A stretch of 59,071 nt of DNA. It comes from Bifidobacterium breve. Lineage in GTDB: Bacteria > Actinomycetota > Acidimicrobiia > Acidimicrobiales > Microtrichaceae. The stretch is from positions 1 through 59,071 of the forward strand of contig CAMDLX010000004.1 of the NCBI GenBank assembly GCA_945901935.1, in the 5' to 3' direction. This document shows positions 28,263 to 37,902 of the stretch, one piece after another. Positions within the stretch are counted from its first letter, which is position 1, and each line of letters starts with the position of its first letter. The position numbers were made by a program, and so were the translations under genes. The notes beneath the pieces are model-generated. The model saw nothing but the letters and a program-made list of their open reading frames with translations. It was not told the origin of the DNA and ran no database searches.

Positions 28263-28276
28263 ATACAAGAGAGCGG

Positions 28277-28603
28277 TTAGAGGTGTGGGCGGAGGTCAGC
28301 TAGGAGCGCCTCTTTGCCCTTTGCTCCGACTATTTTCTGCACGATCTCGCCATCTTTGAACAGAATCATGGTGGGAATGCTCTGAACGCCATACTCACGG
28401 GCGAGACCAGGGTTCTCATCAACATTTACCTTGGCAATCTTGAGAGAGCCAGTTTGTTCTGTTGCGATCTCTTCGAGGATGGGAGCGATCGTCTTGCACG
28501 GGCCACACCACTCGGCCCAAAAGTCTACGAGTACTGGCTCGGCGCTGCTGTTGACCTGCTCGGCAAAGGTCGCTTCACTGAGTTGACTGATTGAACCCGA
28601 CAT
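28277..28603 (-). CDS. trxA: thioredoxin
   Basis: VLVDFWAEWCGPCKTIAPILEEIA. Confidence 0.97.
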   Translation of the reverse strand: MSGSISQLSEATFAEQVNSSAEPVLVDFWAEWCGPCKTIAPILEEIATEQTGSLKIAKVNVDENPGLAREYGVQSIPTMILFKDGEIVQKIVGAKGKEALLADLRPHL

Positions 28604-28663
28604 TAGATGTCCTCTCGTTACTTGGGGCGGTGGTGCGAGCAGGCTCGCAACCTGACAGAGATA

Positions 28664-29653
28664 CTAGTGGCCTTGGTCCTCTAGGAATCGTTCGGCGTCA
28701 ATAGCGGCCATGCAGCCACTACCAGCGGCAGTAATTGCTTGACGGTAGTAGTCATCTTGAACGTCACCCGAGGCAAAGACTCCCTCGATATTTGTTTTTG
28801 AGCTGCTGCCCTGAGTGATCAGGTAGCCATTCTCTTTTAGGTCCAGTTGTCCTTTGAATAAGTCAGTTGAGGGGCGATGGCCAATGGCTACAAAGACACC
28901 AGTGAATCCAACAGTGCTCCGTTCCTCAGTGAGCAGGTTTCTGAGTGCTAGGCCCTCAACGGAACTTTCGCCGAGTATGTCCTCGACCACGGTGTTCCAG
29001 ATGAACTTGATTTTCGGGTTCTCGTGCGCCCGGTCCTGCATGATTTTGGATGCTCGAAGCTCGTCACGGCGATGAATAATCGTTACAGTTGCGGCAAATC
29101 TGGAAAGAAACATGGCTTCTTCCACAGCAGAGTCGCCGCCGCCAACTACGGCTATGTCCTGATCGCGAAAGAAGAAGCCATCGCAAGTGGCGCATGTGGA
29201 AAGGCCATGGCCAAGGAGCCGCTTTTCTGCCTCTAGGCCGAGCATCAGCGACTGAGCGCCTGTTGAAACGATGATGCTTTCGGCTAGATAGGTTGGCTCT
29301 GCAGTGCTGTCGCCGATCCAAACCTTGAATGGCCGCTGGCTTAGGTCAACTTTGGAGACTTTCGAGGTCAGGATCTCGGTTCCGAATCGGGCGGCTTGTT
29401 CCCGAAAGTTCGCCATGAGCTCGGGGCCCATGATTCCGGTCGGGAAGCCGGGGAAGTTCTCAACATCAGTGGTCAGCATCAGCTGTCCGCCGGGCTGGTC
29501 GCTATTTGAGGATGGCTCGCCCTCAATCAGGAGCGGCTCGAGATTGGCGCGGGACGTGTAGATAGCTGCTGTTAGGCCAGCGGGCCCAGATCCAATGATG
29601 ATGACCTTGCGAGGGGTCGGTTCAACGGTAGGGGAAGAGTTCTCGGGAGACAT
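28664..29653 (-). CDS. trxB: thioredoxin-disulfide reductase
   Basis: IIGSGPAGLTAAIYTSRANL, CATCDGFFFRDQDIAVVGGGDSAVEEA, GVFASGDVQDDYYRQAITAAGSGCMAAIDAERFL. Confidence 0.97.
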   Translation of the reverse strand: MSPENSSPTVEPTPRKVIIIGSGPAGLTAAIYTSRANLEPLLIEGEPSSNSDQPGGQLMLTTDVENFPGFPTGIMGPELMANFREQAARFGTEILTSKVSKVDLSQRPFKVWIGDSTAEPTYLAESIIVSTGAQSLMLGLEAEKRLLGHGLSTCATCDGFFFRDQDIAVVGGGDSAVEEAMFLSRFAATVTIIHRRDELRASKIMQDRAHENPKIKFIWNTVVEDILGESSVEGLALRNLLTEERSTVGFTGVFVAIGHRPSTDLFKGQLDLKENGYLITQGSSSKTNIEGVFASGDVQDDYYRQAITAAGSGCMAAIDAERFLEDQGH

Positions 29654-29685
29654 GGTGGCCCTTTTTGTTCTGCGGGCCTATCAGT

Positions 29686-29994
29686 CTACAGCGGTAATTT
29701 GGATCGTTTCGACCAGAGGAAGGCGCCGATCAGAACGAAAATAGTTCCGAGGATTGTGTAGGCAATCCAAGCTTCACCGACAGCCCAGGTCAGCAAACGG
29801 AGGGTGCCAATCAACATAAATATGCCGACGGGTGTGAGCAGAATCAGCGCCACGAGGGCATGTACTGAAATTCTTGAATATTCTAAGATGGGGCCGGTCG
29901 CGCGATCACGGACTTTGTCTACAGAGTCAACAATCAGGTCGGTGACCTGATCAGTCCAGTCGCTGGTCTCGGGAGCTACGGGTTCTTCCGGCAT
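29686..29994 (-). CDS. small two-TM membrane protein of unknown function
   Basis: Two hydrophobic segments: ISVHALVALILLTPVGIFMLIGTLRLL and AWIAYTILGTIFVLIGAFLW. Confidence 0.6.
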   Translation of the reverse strand: MPEEPVAPETSDWTDQVTDLIVDSVDKVRDRATGPILEYSRISVHALVALILLTPVGIFMLIGTLRLLTWAVGEAWIAYTILGTIFVLIGAFLWSKRSKLPL

Positions 29995-30038
29995 TGCCTC
30001 ATACTCTAGTGGGGTGAGCCAAAGATTCTGGGCTTCGC

Positions 30039-31634
30039 TCAGTTTGCGGCTGCTGACCCAGTCAAAGTGATCTCGGCGATTTCTACACGGTGACGCTCGT
30101 CTTCTTGGGGTGAACCAAGGTTGGTAATCCAGATCAGAACAGAACTACCGGTGCGTTGGGATGCGTCGAGCTGAGTCAAGTCAAGATCCACTGCGCCACT
30201 GACATCTTGAAAGGTTGCAGTTGGCTTTGATGTGGCTGGATCAACCCCATCTAGATCTTCGGCATCGATCACAAAAATCGATCCGCTCCACCCATTTGTT
30301 GAGCCCTCTATGAGTACCCGATCAACGAGAGCACGTTCTTCCAGAACCAGACCCAGGCCTACGCCCTTCTTACTGCCAAAGAAGTTTGCCGTGTCGTAGC
30401 CCTCGGTGCGCCAAGCCGTCTCCGGGTCGCCGTCAAAGGCGTTTGCTTTGAGTTGATTGTTTTCTCCTGGTTCGCCCTTGCCCTGTGGGTCAAACGGGAT
30501 TGCATCAGCAATGGCGAGTTCACTTGATGCAGGAACAGAAGTGGTTGCGCTGCTCGCACTACCGCTGGATTCGTCATCAAGGGTGGTCTCCCGCACGAGT
30601 AACCCTGCAATCACCAAGGCAGTGGCAACGAGCAGAATAAAGAGCGCCGGATAGAGCCATTTGCGCTCGGATTTTGCGAATGACTCACCTGGATCTGTGG
30701 GATCGGGGTCGATCTGTACAGGGGGCCTGCTCCTGACGGGCTGGGCCTCAACACTTGTATTCAGCAGTGCCGCCCGAAGATCTGCAGCAGAGTTGAAGCG
30801 ATCATCGGGGTCTCGTTCAAGGGTGCGCATGACTGTGGCTGCCAAGCCGGGGGGAACATCTGATCGAACCCTACGCGGATCAAGGGGAACGGAATGAAGT
30901 CGTGCTAGGGCAACCGCTGCACCCGTGTCTCCTTGAAAGGGGACTCTGCCGGTCAGACATTCGTACATGACGATGCCAAGCGAGTAGAGGTCGGCGCGAC
31001 CATCGATTTTGTTGCCGAGCAACTGTTCTGGCGACAAATAGGTTGCCGTGCCAACCAAGGCACCGTCCTGGGTTAGTTCGGTTTGGTCCTCTGCTTTGGC
31101 AATCCCAAAGTCGGCGATCTTTACCCGGCCATCAACACACAGCAAGATATTTGAGGGTTTGACATCCCGGTGCACAAGGCCTGCGCGGTGGGCAGCTTCA
31201 AGGGCATCTAACAGGCGGAGCCCTATGCGAATCGTGGTATCAGAATCAACGATGTGATGCTCGTCAAGGTAGCTTCGCAAGGTGGTGGCATCGAGCAACT
31301 CCATAACAATTGCTTCGTTTCCGTTATCGGAACAGGTGTCGTAGACACCAACAATGTTTGGATGGCTCAGACGAGCAGCCGAAACGGCCTCAGCCCGGAA
31401 CCGAGTGACGAATGTTTCGTCCCCAGAAAGGTGAGGATGCAGTATTTTGACTGCAACTTCTCGGCCCAGAATCAAGTCAGTCGCATCCCAGACCTGAGCC
31501 ATGCCACCCGATCCGATGAGACCGTGCAACTCGTATCTTCCGCACAGTGTGAGACCGACAAAACCCTGAACCGGCGCGGCTTCTACTCGCGTCACATCAG
31601 TCGGGTTCGGCCTCGCTCGTCCATCAGCCACCAC
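30039..31634 (-). CDS. Ser/Thr protein kinase (PknB-type) with TM and extracytoplasmic C-terminal domain
   Basis: GSGGMAQVWDATDLILGREVAVKIL, HRDVKPSNILL, IADFGIAKA, GTATYLSPEQLLG; TM WLYPALFILLVATALVIAGLLV; extracellular domain with NAFDGDPETAWRTEGYD. Confidence 0.9.
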   Translation of the reverse strand: MVADGRARPNPTDVTRVEAAPVQGFVGLTLCGRYELHGLIGSGGMAQVWDATDLILGREVAVKILHPHLSGDETFVTRFRAEAVSAARLSHPNIVGVYDTCSDNGNEAIVMELLDATTLRSYLDEHHIVDSDTTIRIGLRLLDALEAAHRAGLVHRDVKPSNILLCVDGRVKIADFGIAKAEDQTELTQDGALVGTATYLSPEQLLGNKIDGRADLYSLGIVMYECLTGRVPFQGDTGAAVALARLHSVPLDPRRVRSDVPPGLAATVMRTLERDPDDRFNSAADLRAALLNTSVEAQPVRSRPPVQIDPDPTDPGESFAKSERKWLYPALFILLVATALVIAGLLVRETTLDDESSGSASSATTSVPASSELAIADAIPFDPQGKGEPGENNQLKANAFDGDPETAWRTEGYDTANFFGSKKGVGLGLVLEERALVDRVLIEGSTNGWSGSIFVIDAEDLDGVDPATSKPTATFQDVSGAVDLDLTQLDASQRTGSSVLIWITNLGSPQEDERHRVEIAEITLTGSAAAN

Positions 31635-31681
31635 TCCCTAAGCTATCGGGCCAACGGGAGATTTTTGTGGAAGCTTTGAGG

Positions 31682-33811
31682 TCAATTTGCCGGTGGCACT
31701 AGGGGCGCATTCAGAGCAGGGTGATCACCGGCAGTTCGAGATGCTTCACGCTTACGTCGCCGATGAGCTTGGGTCCACCACAGCAGCAAGAACAGAATCG
31801 AGATGACCGATAAGGCAGCTCCCACTCCAGAAATTGCAGTTGCTCGGACGGGCAGTTCGATCTGCCCAATTTCGAGTTCCTCGTTTGGCGAGACGAGTTT
31901 GATGCGCAGGTCTGACTCGCCAGGGGCCCGCACTGTCACTGCTAGGTCAATTCGGTTTTCGCCTGGTGCCAGAACAATTTCTTGGGAATCGCCACCGGCC
32001 ACTGCGAGTCGAGTAGATCGAGCTATCAGGCGGAGCTTTATCTCGTAGGGCAAGTTGTTGCGGAAGCGAAGCGGAATATTTGTGCTGCGGCCAGTAATGG
32101 TGACCTGCCGTGGCGGTGGAAGCTCTATTTCGGCCAGATTGGCTGCGAGCTGTGATCGCACAGAATTGTGCAGGCTGAGGCGTTGCGCAGCACCCAGTTC
32201 AGTGGCCAGCGTTTGAGCGTTCATGCGGGTCCATAATTCGACTTCAGACTCAGGTGACGCAGTCATCGTGCGGTAGGCACTGATCTGTCTTCGTGTTTCA
32301 GTGGTTTGAGTAACGGCGAGTCCCTCATCGGGGGCAATCACTGGGGCCAATTGCACCACCGGTTCTGCTGATTTGGTCGAGGCAGGTCCGAGAGGGGCCG
32401 CATTCGCTAGGACTTGAAGTGGCCCACCGCTCAGCAAGCTTGGCTCGAGGGCTGAAATAACAGCAGGGTCAATAGTGGTCGGAATAACAATGACTGACCC
32501 AAGTGCAGGCCCGCCTGCAGAGAAGCTTTCAAATCCGGGGCTTCGGGCTGTGAACCAGGCTGCCATGATGATCGAGATGACCTGATGTGCTCGAAGAGCC
32601 GGATCGACCCCAGAGTCAGCGAACCGGGCAGAAACCAAGGTGTCATATGCCAGAGCCCGCAGGCCGGAATCCTTGCCAAGCTGACTACCCGCTGTCATGG
32701 TTTGTTGCTCGGTCAGGTCCGCAGGTCGTTCGAGTTGAGCAGGATTTACGAGAAATGCCGTGTTTCCGAAACCAGCGAGTACTTGAGCCGACTCGGGGCT
32801 GAGCGTGTCATCTAAGGCCCAGATACCTTGATGCGCCTCAGTGGAAGTGATTTGCCGGGTGACCCGGTCGCCCAGAGAGATTTCTCGCTGCAAATCACCG
32901 ATGGCTCCTGTCGAAACAAGCCCAGCAGTACTCACGTGCACATACGGCATCGACAGTAGTGACGGTCGCGCAGCAGCGGGTGGCCCAGACTCGGGTGGTG
33001 ACAGCGCCGAGGTGAGAGCGTTCACAAACCGCTCAGCCCAGGGCTCTTTGCTGCGAACGAGACCATCGAGGGTGTTTGGGCGGAGTCCCAGGGTCAGCGG
33101 CGCTTCTGGTACTTCCTCGAGCAGGGTGCTTGCGGCATCAATGCGTGAGCGGTCTTCAACGCCGAAGGCGGCGAGTCCGGCTGAGTCAAGACTCGGCGCT
33201 GTTTCGATGGGTACCAGCAGGGTCACGGCGACAGCGCTTGGGTCTTGCTGCTGCGTAGAGTAATTCGTGGGTAGTCGATTCAAGAAGACGACCTGGCTCC
33301 AGATTTCGGGACCTTCCGCGCTAGTGAGGACCAACTCCACCGGGTGAATACCTGCCTTTGGAAGGAGTACACGGAGGCGATCCTGGTCGGGAGTCGGACG
33401 AATTGGGATGGTGAGAACCGAGCCAGCAGCAGGGTCTCCGTACTCGGTAAGCGGCTTTGATACGGGGCTCTGTAGAACCTTGCCGGGCGAAGCACCGTCG
33501 ATAACCCCATCGACTTTGTCTCGCAGGGTTTGCGAGCGAGTCGGTTGTAGGCCCTGATGAACGGTGTAGGTGAGTATCGAACCGGGGGGTACCACTACCG
33601 TCGGATCAAATCGAACTTGAAACTCCCCCGAAGCAGCTACCCAAGGCGAAATTGAGCTGATCTGGAGGACCTCTTCGGGTTGCTGAGCTGGCGCAGATTT
33701 GCTGGCTAGTGCGGGTGAGACGCTTGCGATGACAATCGCAAGAGCGACGCAGCACACAGCTAGAAGCTTGAGTGTTCTGGACCGGCTCAGGATTCTGCGA
33801 AGTGATCTCAC
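31682..33811 (-). CDS. DUF6049-family secreted/membrane protein
   Basis: N-terminal signal, C-terminal TM; position adjacent to kinase and tRNA nucleotidyltransferase matches actinobacterial synteny. Confidence 0.65.
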   Translation of the reverse strand: MRSLRRILSRSRTLKLLAVCCVALAIVIASVSPALASKSAPAQQPEEVLQISSISPWVAASGEFQVRFDPTVVVPPGSILTYTVHQGLQPTRSQTLRDKVDGVIDGASPGKVLQSPVSKPLTEYGDPAAGSVLTIPIRPTPDQDRLRVLLPKAGIHPVELVLTSAEGPEIWSQVVFLNRLPTNYSTQQQDPSAVAVTLLVPIETAPSLDSAGLAAFGVEDRSRIDAASTLLEEVPEAPLTLGLRPNTLDGLVRSKEPWAERFVNALTSALSPPESGPPAAARPSLLSMPYVHVSTAGLVSTGAIGDLQREISLGDRVTRQITSTEAHQGIWALDDTLSPESAQVLAGFGNTAFLVNPAQLERPADLTEQQTMTAGSQLGKDSGLRALAYDTLVSARFADSGVDPALRAHQVISIIMAAWFTARSPGFESFSAGGPALGSVIVIPTTIDPAVISALEPSLLSGGPLQVLANAAPLGPASTKSAEPVVQLAPVIAPDEGLAVTQTTETRRQISAYRTMTASPESEVELWTRMNAQTLATELGAAQRLSLHNSVRSQLAANLAEIELPPPRQVTITGRSTNIPLRFRNNLPYEIKLRLIARSTRLAVAGGDSQEIVLAPGENRIDLAVTVRAPGESDLRIKLVSPNEELEIGQIELPVRATAISGVGAALSVISILFLLLWWTQAHRRRKREASRTAGDHPALNAPLVPPAN

Positions 33812-34527
33812 GGTAAGTCTTTGGTCAGCACAACTAGGTCAGTTGGGGTGAGCTGAAATCCGAGTTGCTTGTAGAGCCGCAGAGCACGCTGGTTATCTGT
33901 TTGAGTATTGACCAAGACACGAGTGACTTTTCGGCGGCGAGCCCAGAGCAAAGCGTCAACCACAAGCGCTGAACCAACTCCGGTGCCTGCGTAGTCGGGG
34001 TGAGTAGCAAGCCGCTGCAGAAAGCCTTGGTTGCGTGATCGGCCAATGACTGAATAGCCAATGGCTTGGCCATGAACCTCGGCTAGGCGAAATCGCGTCC
34101 GAGGTGTGGCCGAGATTGCCTCGTCAAGGCCAGCGGCATCGAGTCGCCAGAAGCGAGGGAAGGCCAGCTTGTCAACCTGCAGAGCAAGGGCACGGTCCGA
34201 TCGCCTGGCCTTGCGAATCTGCAACTCTGCGGGCTTTGAGTTCCCCATCATTCCGACTCTGCTGAGATCATGAGAGAGCACTCGAAGGCGGTCATATTCC
34301 AAGAATCCCGCTGCGAAGTAAGGTCGCGCTTCTAGCGGGTGAAGCGCTGCTGTAATGACCGATGAATATCCATCTTGGCGAATTTGTTGAACGCAGGCAT
34401 TGAGTCCCTGAGCAGATGGCTCAATAACGTTCGACTTAACCGTGAGATAGGCAATGCCGGGATCTGCGTGCCAGGGGCCCACATGAAACCGCTCGTTTCC
34501 AAGAGTCAGGGTCTGACGCGTGCTCAT
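33808..34527 (-). CDS. GNAT family N-acetyltransferase
   Basis: FLQRLATHPDYAGTGVGSALVVDALLWARRRKVTRVLVNTQTDNQRALRLYKQLGFQ. Confidence 0.88.
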   Translation of the reverse strand: MSTRQTLTLGNERFHVGPWHADPGIAYLTVKSNVIEPSAQGLNACVQQIRQDGYSSVITAALHPLEARPYFAAGFLEYDRLRVLSHDLSRVGMMGNSKPAELQIRKARRSDRALALQVDKLAFPRFWRLDAAGLDEAISATPRTRFRLAEVHGQAIGYSVIGRSRNQGFLQRLATHPDYAGTGVGSALVVDALLWARRRKVTRVLVNTQTDNQRALRLYKQLGFQLTPTDLVVLTKDLP

Positions 34528-34627
34528 AGGCTTGAACTAGGTCTCCTGCACCTGCTGCTCCGATCGCTCCGATCGCTCGGCTAAGGATAGGTCACGAGAC
34601 CTCTTGCCGCGCCGGTAGCCTTGCCGA

Positions 34628-36034
34628 GTGATTCCAGCGAGAGCAAAACAGGAACTTGATGCACTCGCGCCGCTTGGCGAGGTATTCCAAAATAACAACA
34701 AGCGCTTGTATCTCGTTGGTGGCCGAGTTCGTGATCTACTCCTTGATCGGCAAGGCCCCAGCAACGACGTTGACTTGACCACTGATGCCCTTCCCGAAGA
34801 GGTCAAAGCGCTAGTCAGGCCTTTGGCATCCGCAGTCTGGGCTACCGGTGAGCGTTTTGGAACCATTGGTTGTGAAATCGACGGGTGCACCTACGAGATC
34901 ACTACGCATCGGGCAGAAACGTATTTGCCAGATAGCCGTAAACCAGAGGTGCAATTCACCAGCGAGATCCATGCGGATCTTTCAAGGCGTGATTTCACCG
35001 TGAACGCAATGGCAATCGAAATCACGGGTGATCAGCCAACGTTGATTGACCCCTTTGACGGCTTGAAGGACCTCGCAGAGGGAGTGTTGCGTACCCCGAT
35101 TTCCCCTGAGGAATCCTTTTCCGATGATCCCCTACGGATGATGCGCGCTGCACGGTTCATTTCTTCGTACTCACTACAAGCCGTACCCGAGTTGCTTGTC
35201 GCTGTGCAGTCCATGGCTGACAGACTTTCCATTGTGTCGAGCGAACGCATTCGAGACGAACTCTGCAAACTGGTGGTGGTGGCCGATCCATCAGATGGCT
35301 TGTACTTCTTGCACGACACTGGCCTAGCGGCACATTTCTTCCCTGAGTTGCCGGCCATGCGGTTGGAACAGGATCCCATTCACCGCCATAAGGATGTCCT
35401 GACACACACTATTGCCGTGGTTGCACAAGCTCCTGCGGAGCTTCTCGTTCGGCTTGCAGCGCTTTTTCATGACATTGCCAAGCCAGCTACTCGGGCGATT
35501 GGCCCGAACGGGGTCTCGTTTCATCACCACGAAGTCGTTGGTGCTCGAATGACACGGGAACGTATGAAGGCTCTGAAGTTCAGTAATGAGATGGTTGCGC
35601 AGATATCGCAACTGGTCTACCTCCACCTGCGATTTCATACCTATGACATGGGCTGGTCCGACTCGGCAGTGCGCAGGTTTGTTCGTGATGCTGGGGAATT
35701 ACTCCCCGAGCTACTCGCTCTGACCCGCGCTGATTGCACCACGAGAAATCAACGAAAAGCCGATGCGCTCAATCGCCGAATTGATGATCTTGAACTGCGC
35801 ATTGCTCAACTGGGCGAGCAGGAAGAACTGAAGTCGATCCGCCCAGACCTGAACGGTCGAGAGGTAATGGATCATCTGGGGCTCACTCAGGGCCAGGTAG
35901 TCGGCAAGGCATTGAGCTACCTCTTGGAACTACGCCTTGAACGCGGCCCTGTCTCTGAGGAGCAAGCCGTGGCCGATCTTGATGCGTGGTGGGCTCAACA
36001 GCCAGAGAACCCTGCAGGGACCGCTACCCTCTAG
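34628..36034 (+). CDS. CCA tRNA nucleotidyltransferase / poly(A) polymerase family
   Basis: LYLVGGRVRDLLLDRQGPSNDVDLTTDALPEE; RRDFTVNAMAIE; HD domain LAALFHDIAKPATR. Confidence 0.92.
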   Translation: MIPARAKQELDALAPLGEVFQNNNKRLYLVGGRVRDLLLDRQGPSNDVDLTTDALPEEVKALVRPLASAVWATGERFGTIGCEIDGCTYEITTHRAETYLPDSRKPEVQFTSEIHADLSRRDFTVNAMAIEITGDQPTLIDPFDGLKDLAEGVLRTPISPEESFSDDPLRMMRAARFISSYSLQAVPELLVAVQSMADRLSIVSSERIRDELCKLVVVADPSDGLYFLHDTGLAAHFFPELPAMRLEQDPIHRHKDVLTHTIAVVAQAPAELLVRLAALFHDIAKPATRAIGPNGVSFHHHEVVGARMTRERMKALKFSNEMVAQISQLVYLHLRFHTYDMGWSDSAVRRFVRDAGELLPELLALTRADCTTRNQRKADALNRRIDDLELRIAQLGEQEELKSIRPDLNGREVMDHLGLTQGQVVGKALSYLLELRLERGPVSEEQAVADLDAWWAQQPENPAGTATL

Positions 36035-36082
36035 CGTGTTGCCGCAAAGCTTTGGAGACAAGGCTCAGACGAAGGAGTAGTA

Positions 36083-36511
36083 GTGGCTGGAATTGTGGTT
36101 GGAGTAGACGGATCAGAGCAGTCGGTGAGTGCCCTGAGCTGGGCTGCAAAAGAAGCGAAGCTTCGTGGATCTGTTCTTCATGTCGTAGCAGTCTTCTCGG
36201 GAGCGATTCTGAGCACTGGCTATGAGATGGCAACCACAGACTTGTCTGATTATGCAGCCGCTACCAACATCATGTTGGGTGCAGCAATCGACACAGTGCG
36301 CGAATTTGGTGACCTTGAGGGTGTTGAAGTCACCACAGAGGTCCTTGAGGGCCATGCTGGTGAGCTTCTGATCTCGGCCTCTAAAGAGTCCGATCTACTG
36401 GTAGTTGGATCCCGAGGACATGGCGGGTTTGCGGGCCTGCTCATCGGATCGGTGACCACCTACACGGTCAATCATGCGCACTGCCCAGTCGTGGTAGTTC
36501 GCAGGAAATGA
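36083..36511 (+). CDS. universal stress protein (UspA family)
   Basis: IVVGVDGSEQSVSALSWAAKEAKLRG; DLLVVGSRGHGGFAGLLIGSVTTYTVNHAHCPVVVVR. Confidence 0.95.
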   Translation: MAGIVVGVDGSEQSVSALSWAAKEAKLRGSVLHVVAVFSGAILSTGYEMATTDLSDYAAATNIMLGAAIDTVREFGDLEGVEVTTEVLEGHAGELLISASKESDLLVVGSRGHGGFAGLLIGSVTTYTVNHAHCPVVVVRRK

Positions 36512-36520
36512 GCTAGGGGC

Positions 36521-37408
36521 TCAGGTCCCTTCTTTGCGCGCTCGGATCACGAGACTGCTCGGAACCCAGTTCGCCAATTCAGAAAAGTGCACGCTTGGCG
36601 GTCGAGTAGCAGCGGGTGCAGTGACAGCCTCGGGCTCGACAATTGTGTCCACTCGAAAGTTTGCTCGGATCAGGCTTGTGAAGAGCTCACTGACTTGATG
36701 GACGTGCGTGACCCCTTCGTCACCACTTGCTCGCCATGAAATGGCCTGGTCATGCCAGGTCGTGCGGGTGAGATACGGGGTGGATTGCTCATCAGCATCA
36801 AGCTCGAGCATTAATGAAAACGGGTGCGGTACCGACATGACCAGAGCAGCTTCTGGTTTCATGATGCGATGAAGTTGTCGAAAGACTCGACCAAGGTCTT
36901 GCACGCCAGACAGGGAATAGACCGCGATAACAAGGTCGATGCTATCTGCGCGCTGGAATGCCAGATCGGCCAGATCGCTGTGATGGAATTCGACCTTTAG
37001 CTGAGCGATTTCGGCAGCGGCCCGAGCCTGAGTGAGCCGGGCGGTGGATCCTTCAACGGCAATGACATGGGCTCCTTTTCGGGCCAGAGCTAGTGAACAT
37101 CCGCCAGCCCCACACCCCAAGTCCAGTACCCGCTTGCCTTCGAGCGGCCCCACTGATCCGACGAGCTTGCTCAAAATACTGTCATCAACATCTGGTGCAA
37201 ACCGAACAGTGTCGAGGGGAGCCTCTGCACCATGGGGGAAACTCGCTGGCGGAAGCGGAGTTGGACCGTCACCCGCTCGAAGCAGGGTGGGGCGCGTATC
37301 TAGGTTTCCCGCGGATGGGTGGCGAAGCGGGAGGGGGGCTTTTGAGCTCGAATCAGACATTGCCTGAAAGTCTGTCGGAGGTTTCGCGCTGACCCGCGGA
37401 TGCCCCAC
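36521..37408 (-). CDS. class I SAM-dependent methyltransferase
   Basis: GKRVLDLGCGAGGCSLALARKGAHVIAVEGSTARLTQAR. Confidence 0.88.
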   Translation of the reverse strand: MGHPRVSAKPPTDFQAMSDSSSKAPLPLRHPSAGNLDTRPTLLRAGDGPTPLPPASFPHGAEAPLDTVRFAPDVDDSILSKLVGSVGPLEGKRVLDLGCGAGGCSLALARKGAHVIAVEGSTARLTQARAAAEIAQLKVEFHHSDLADLAFQRADSIDLVIAVYSLSGVQDLGRVFRQLHRIMKPEAALVMSVPHPFSLMLELDADEQSTPYLTRTTWHDQAISWRASGDEGVTHVHQVSELFTSLIRANFRVDTIVEPEAVTAPAATRPPSVHFSELANWVPSSLVIRARKEGT

Positions 37409-37419
37409 CGAGCAGTATC

Positions 37420-37815
37420 GTGAGCGTCGTGCCGTTCCTTCAGCCTGAATCCTCTGGTCGCCCGGGAAAAGCCCCAGGCAGTGTGGACTACCGCTTCGCC
37501 CGGCGGCAGTTGCTCTTTCGTTACCGCGCCGGTGAACTCTCCCGCGGAGATGTTTGTGACGCTCATTCTGAACTCATGCGTATTGCCCTGCATTGTTCGC
37601 AGCGATCCACGGTGTCCTGCCCCGTCTGTGATGAGTCCACCTTGAGGGTCGTCAAGTTTGTGTTCGGACCGCGTTTACCTCCAGGTGGAAGACCAGTAAA
37701 GACTCGTGCCGAGCTACAGAAACTGGCCTCAGAGCGGCAGAATCGGCGCTGTTTTACTGTTGAGGTTTGCACCGCATGCCGGTGGAATCACCTGTTGCAG
37801 GTCGCCCCGCTGTAG
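37420..37815 (+). CDS. DUF5318 zinc-ribbon-like protein
   Basis: CPVCDE and CTACRWNHLL Cys pairs; upstream of PBP1 as in mycobacteria. Confidence 0.75.
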   Translation: MSVVPFLQPESSGRPGKAPGSVDYRFARRQLLFRYRAGELSRGDVCDAHSELMRIALHCSQRSTVSCPVCDESTLRVVKFVFGPRLPPGGRPVKTRAELQKLASERQNRRCFTVEVCTACRWNHLLQVAPL

Positions 37816-37902
37816 CGGAATTCTCAGGAATGAGAGCCGGGTAGCTGATTGCACCCTCAGCTCAGATGGAAGGTTTGTCCCCTCCCGGGCCAGAATGGTG
37901 CG

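Noticed and set aside
28632-28652. GGTGCGAGC-AG-GCTCGCAACC hairpin between trxB and trxA
   Set aside because: Short loop, bulged stem, no U-tract; not enough to call a terminator.
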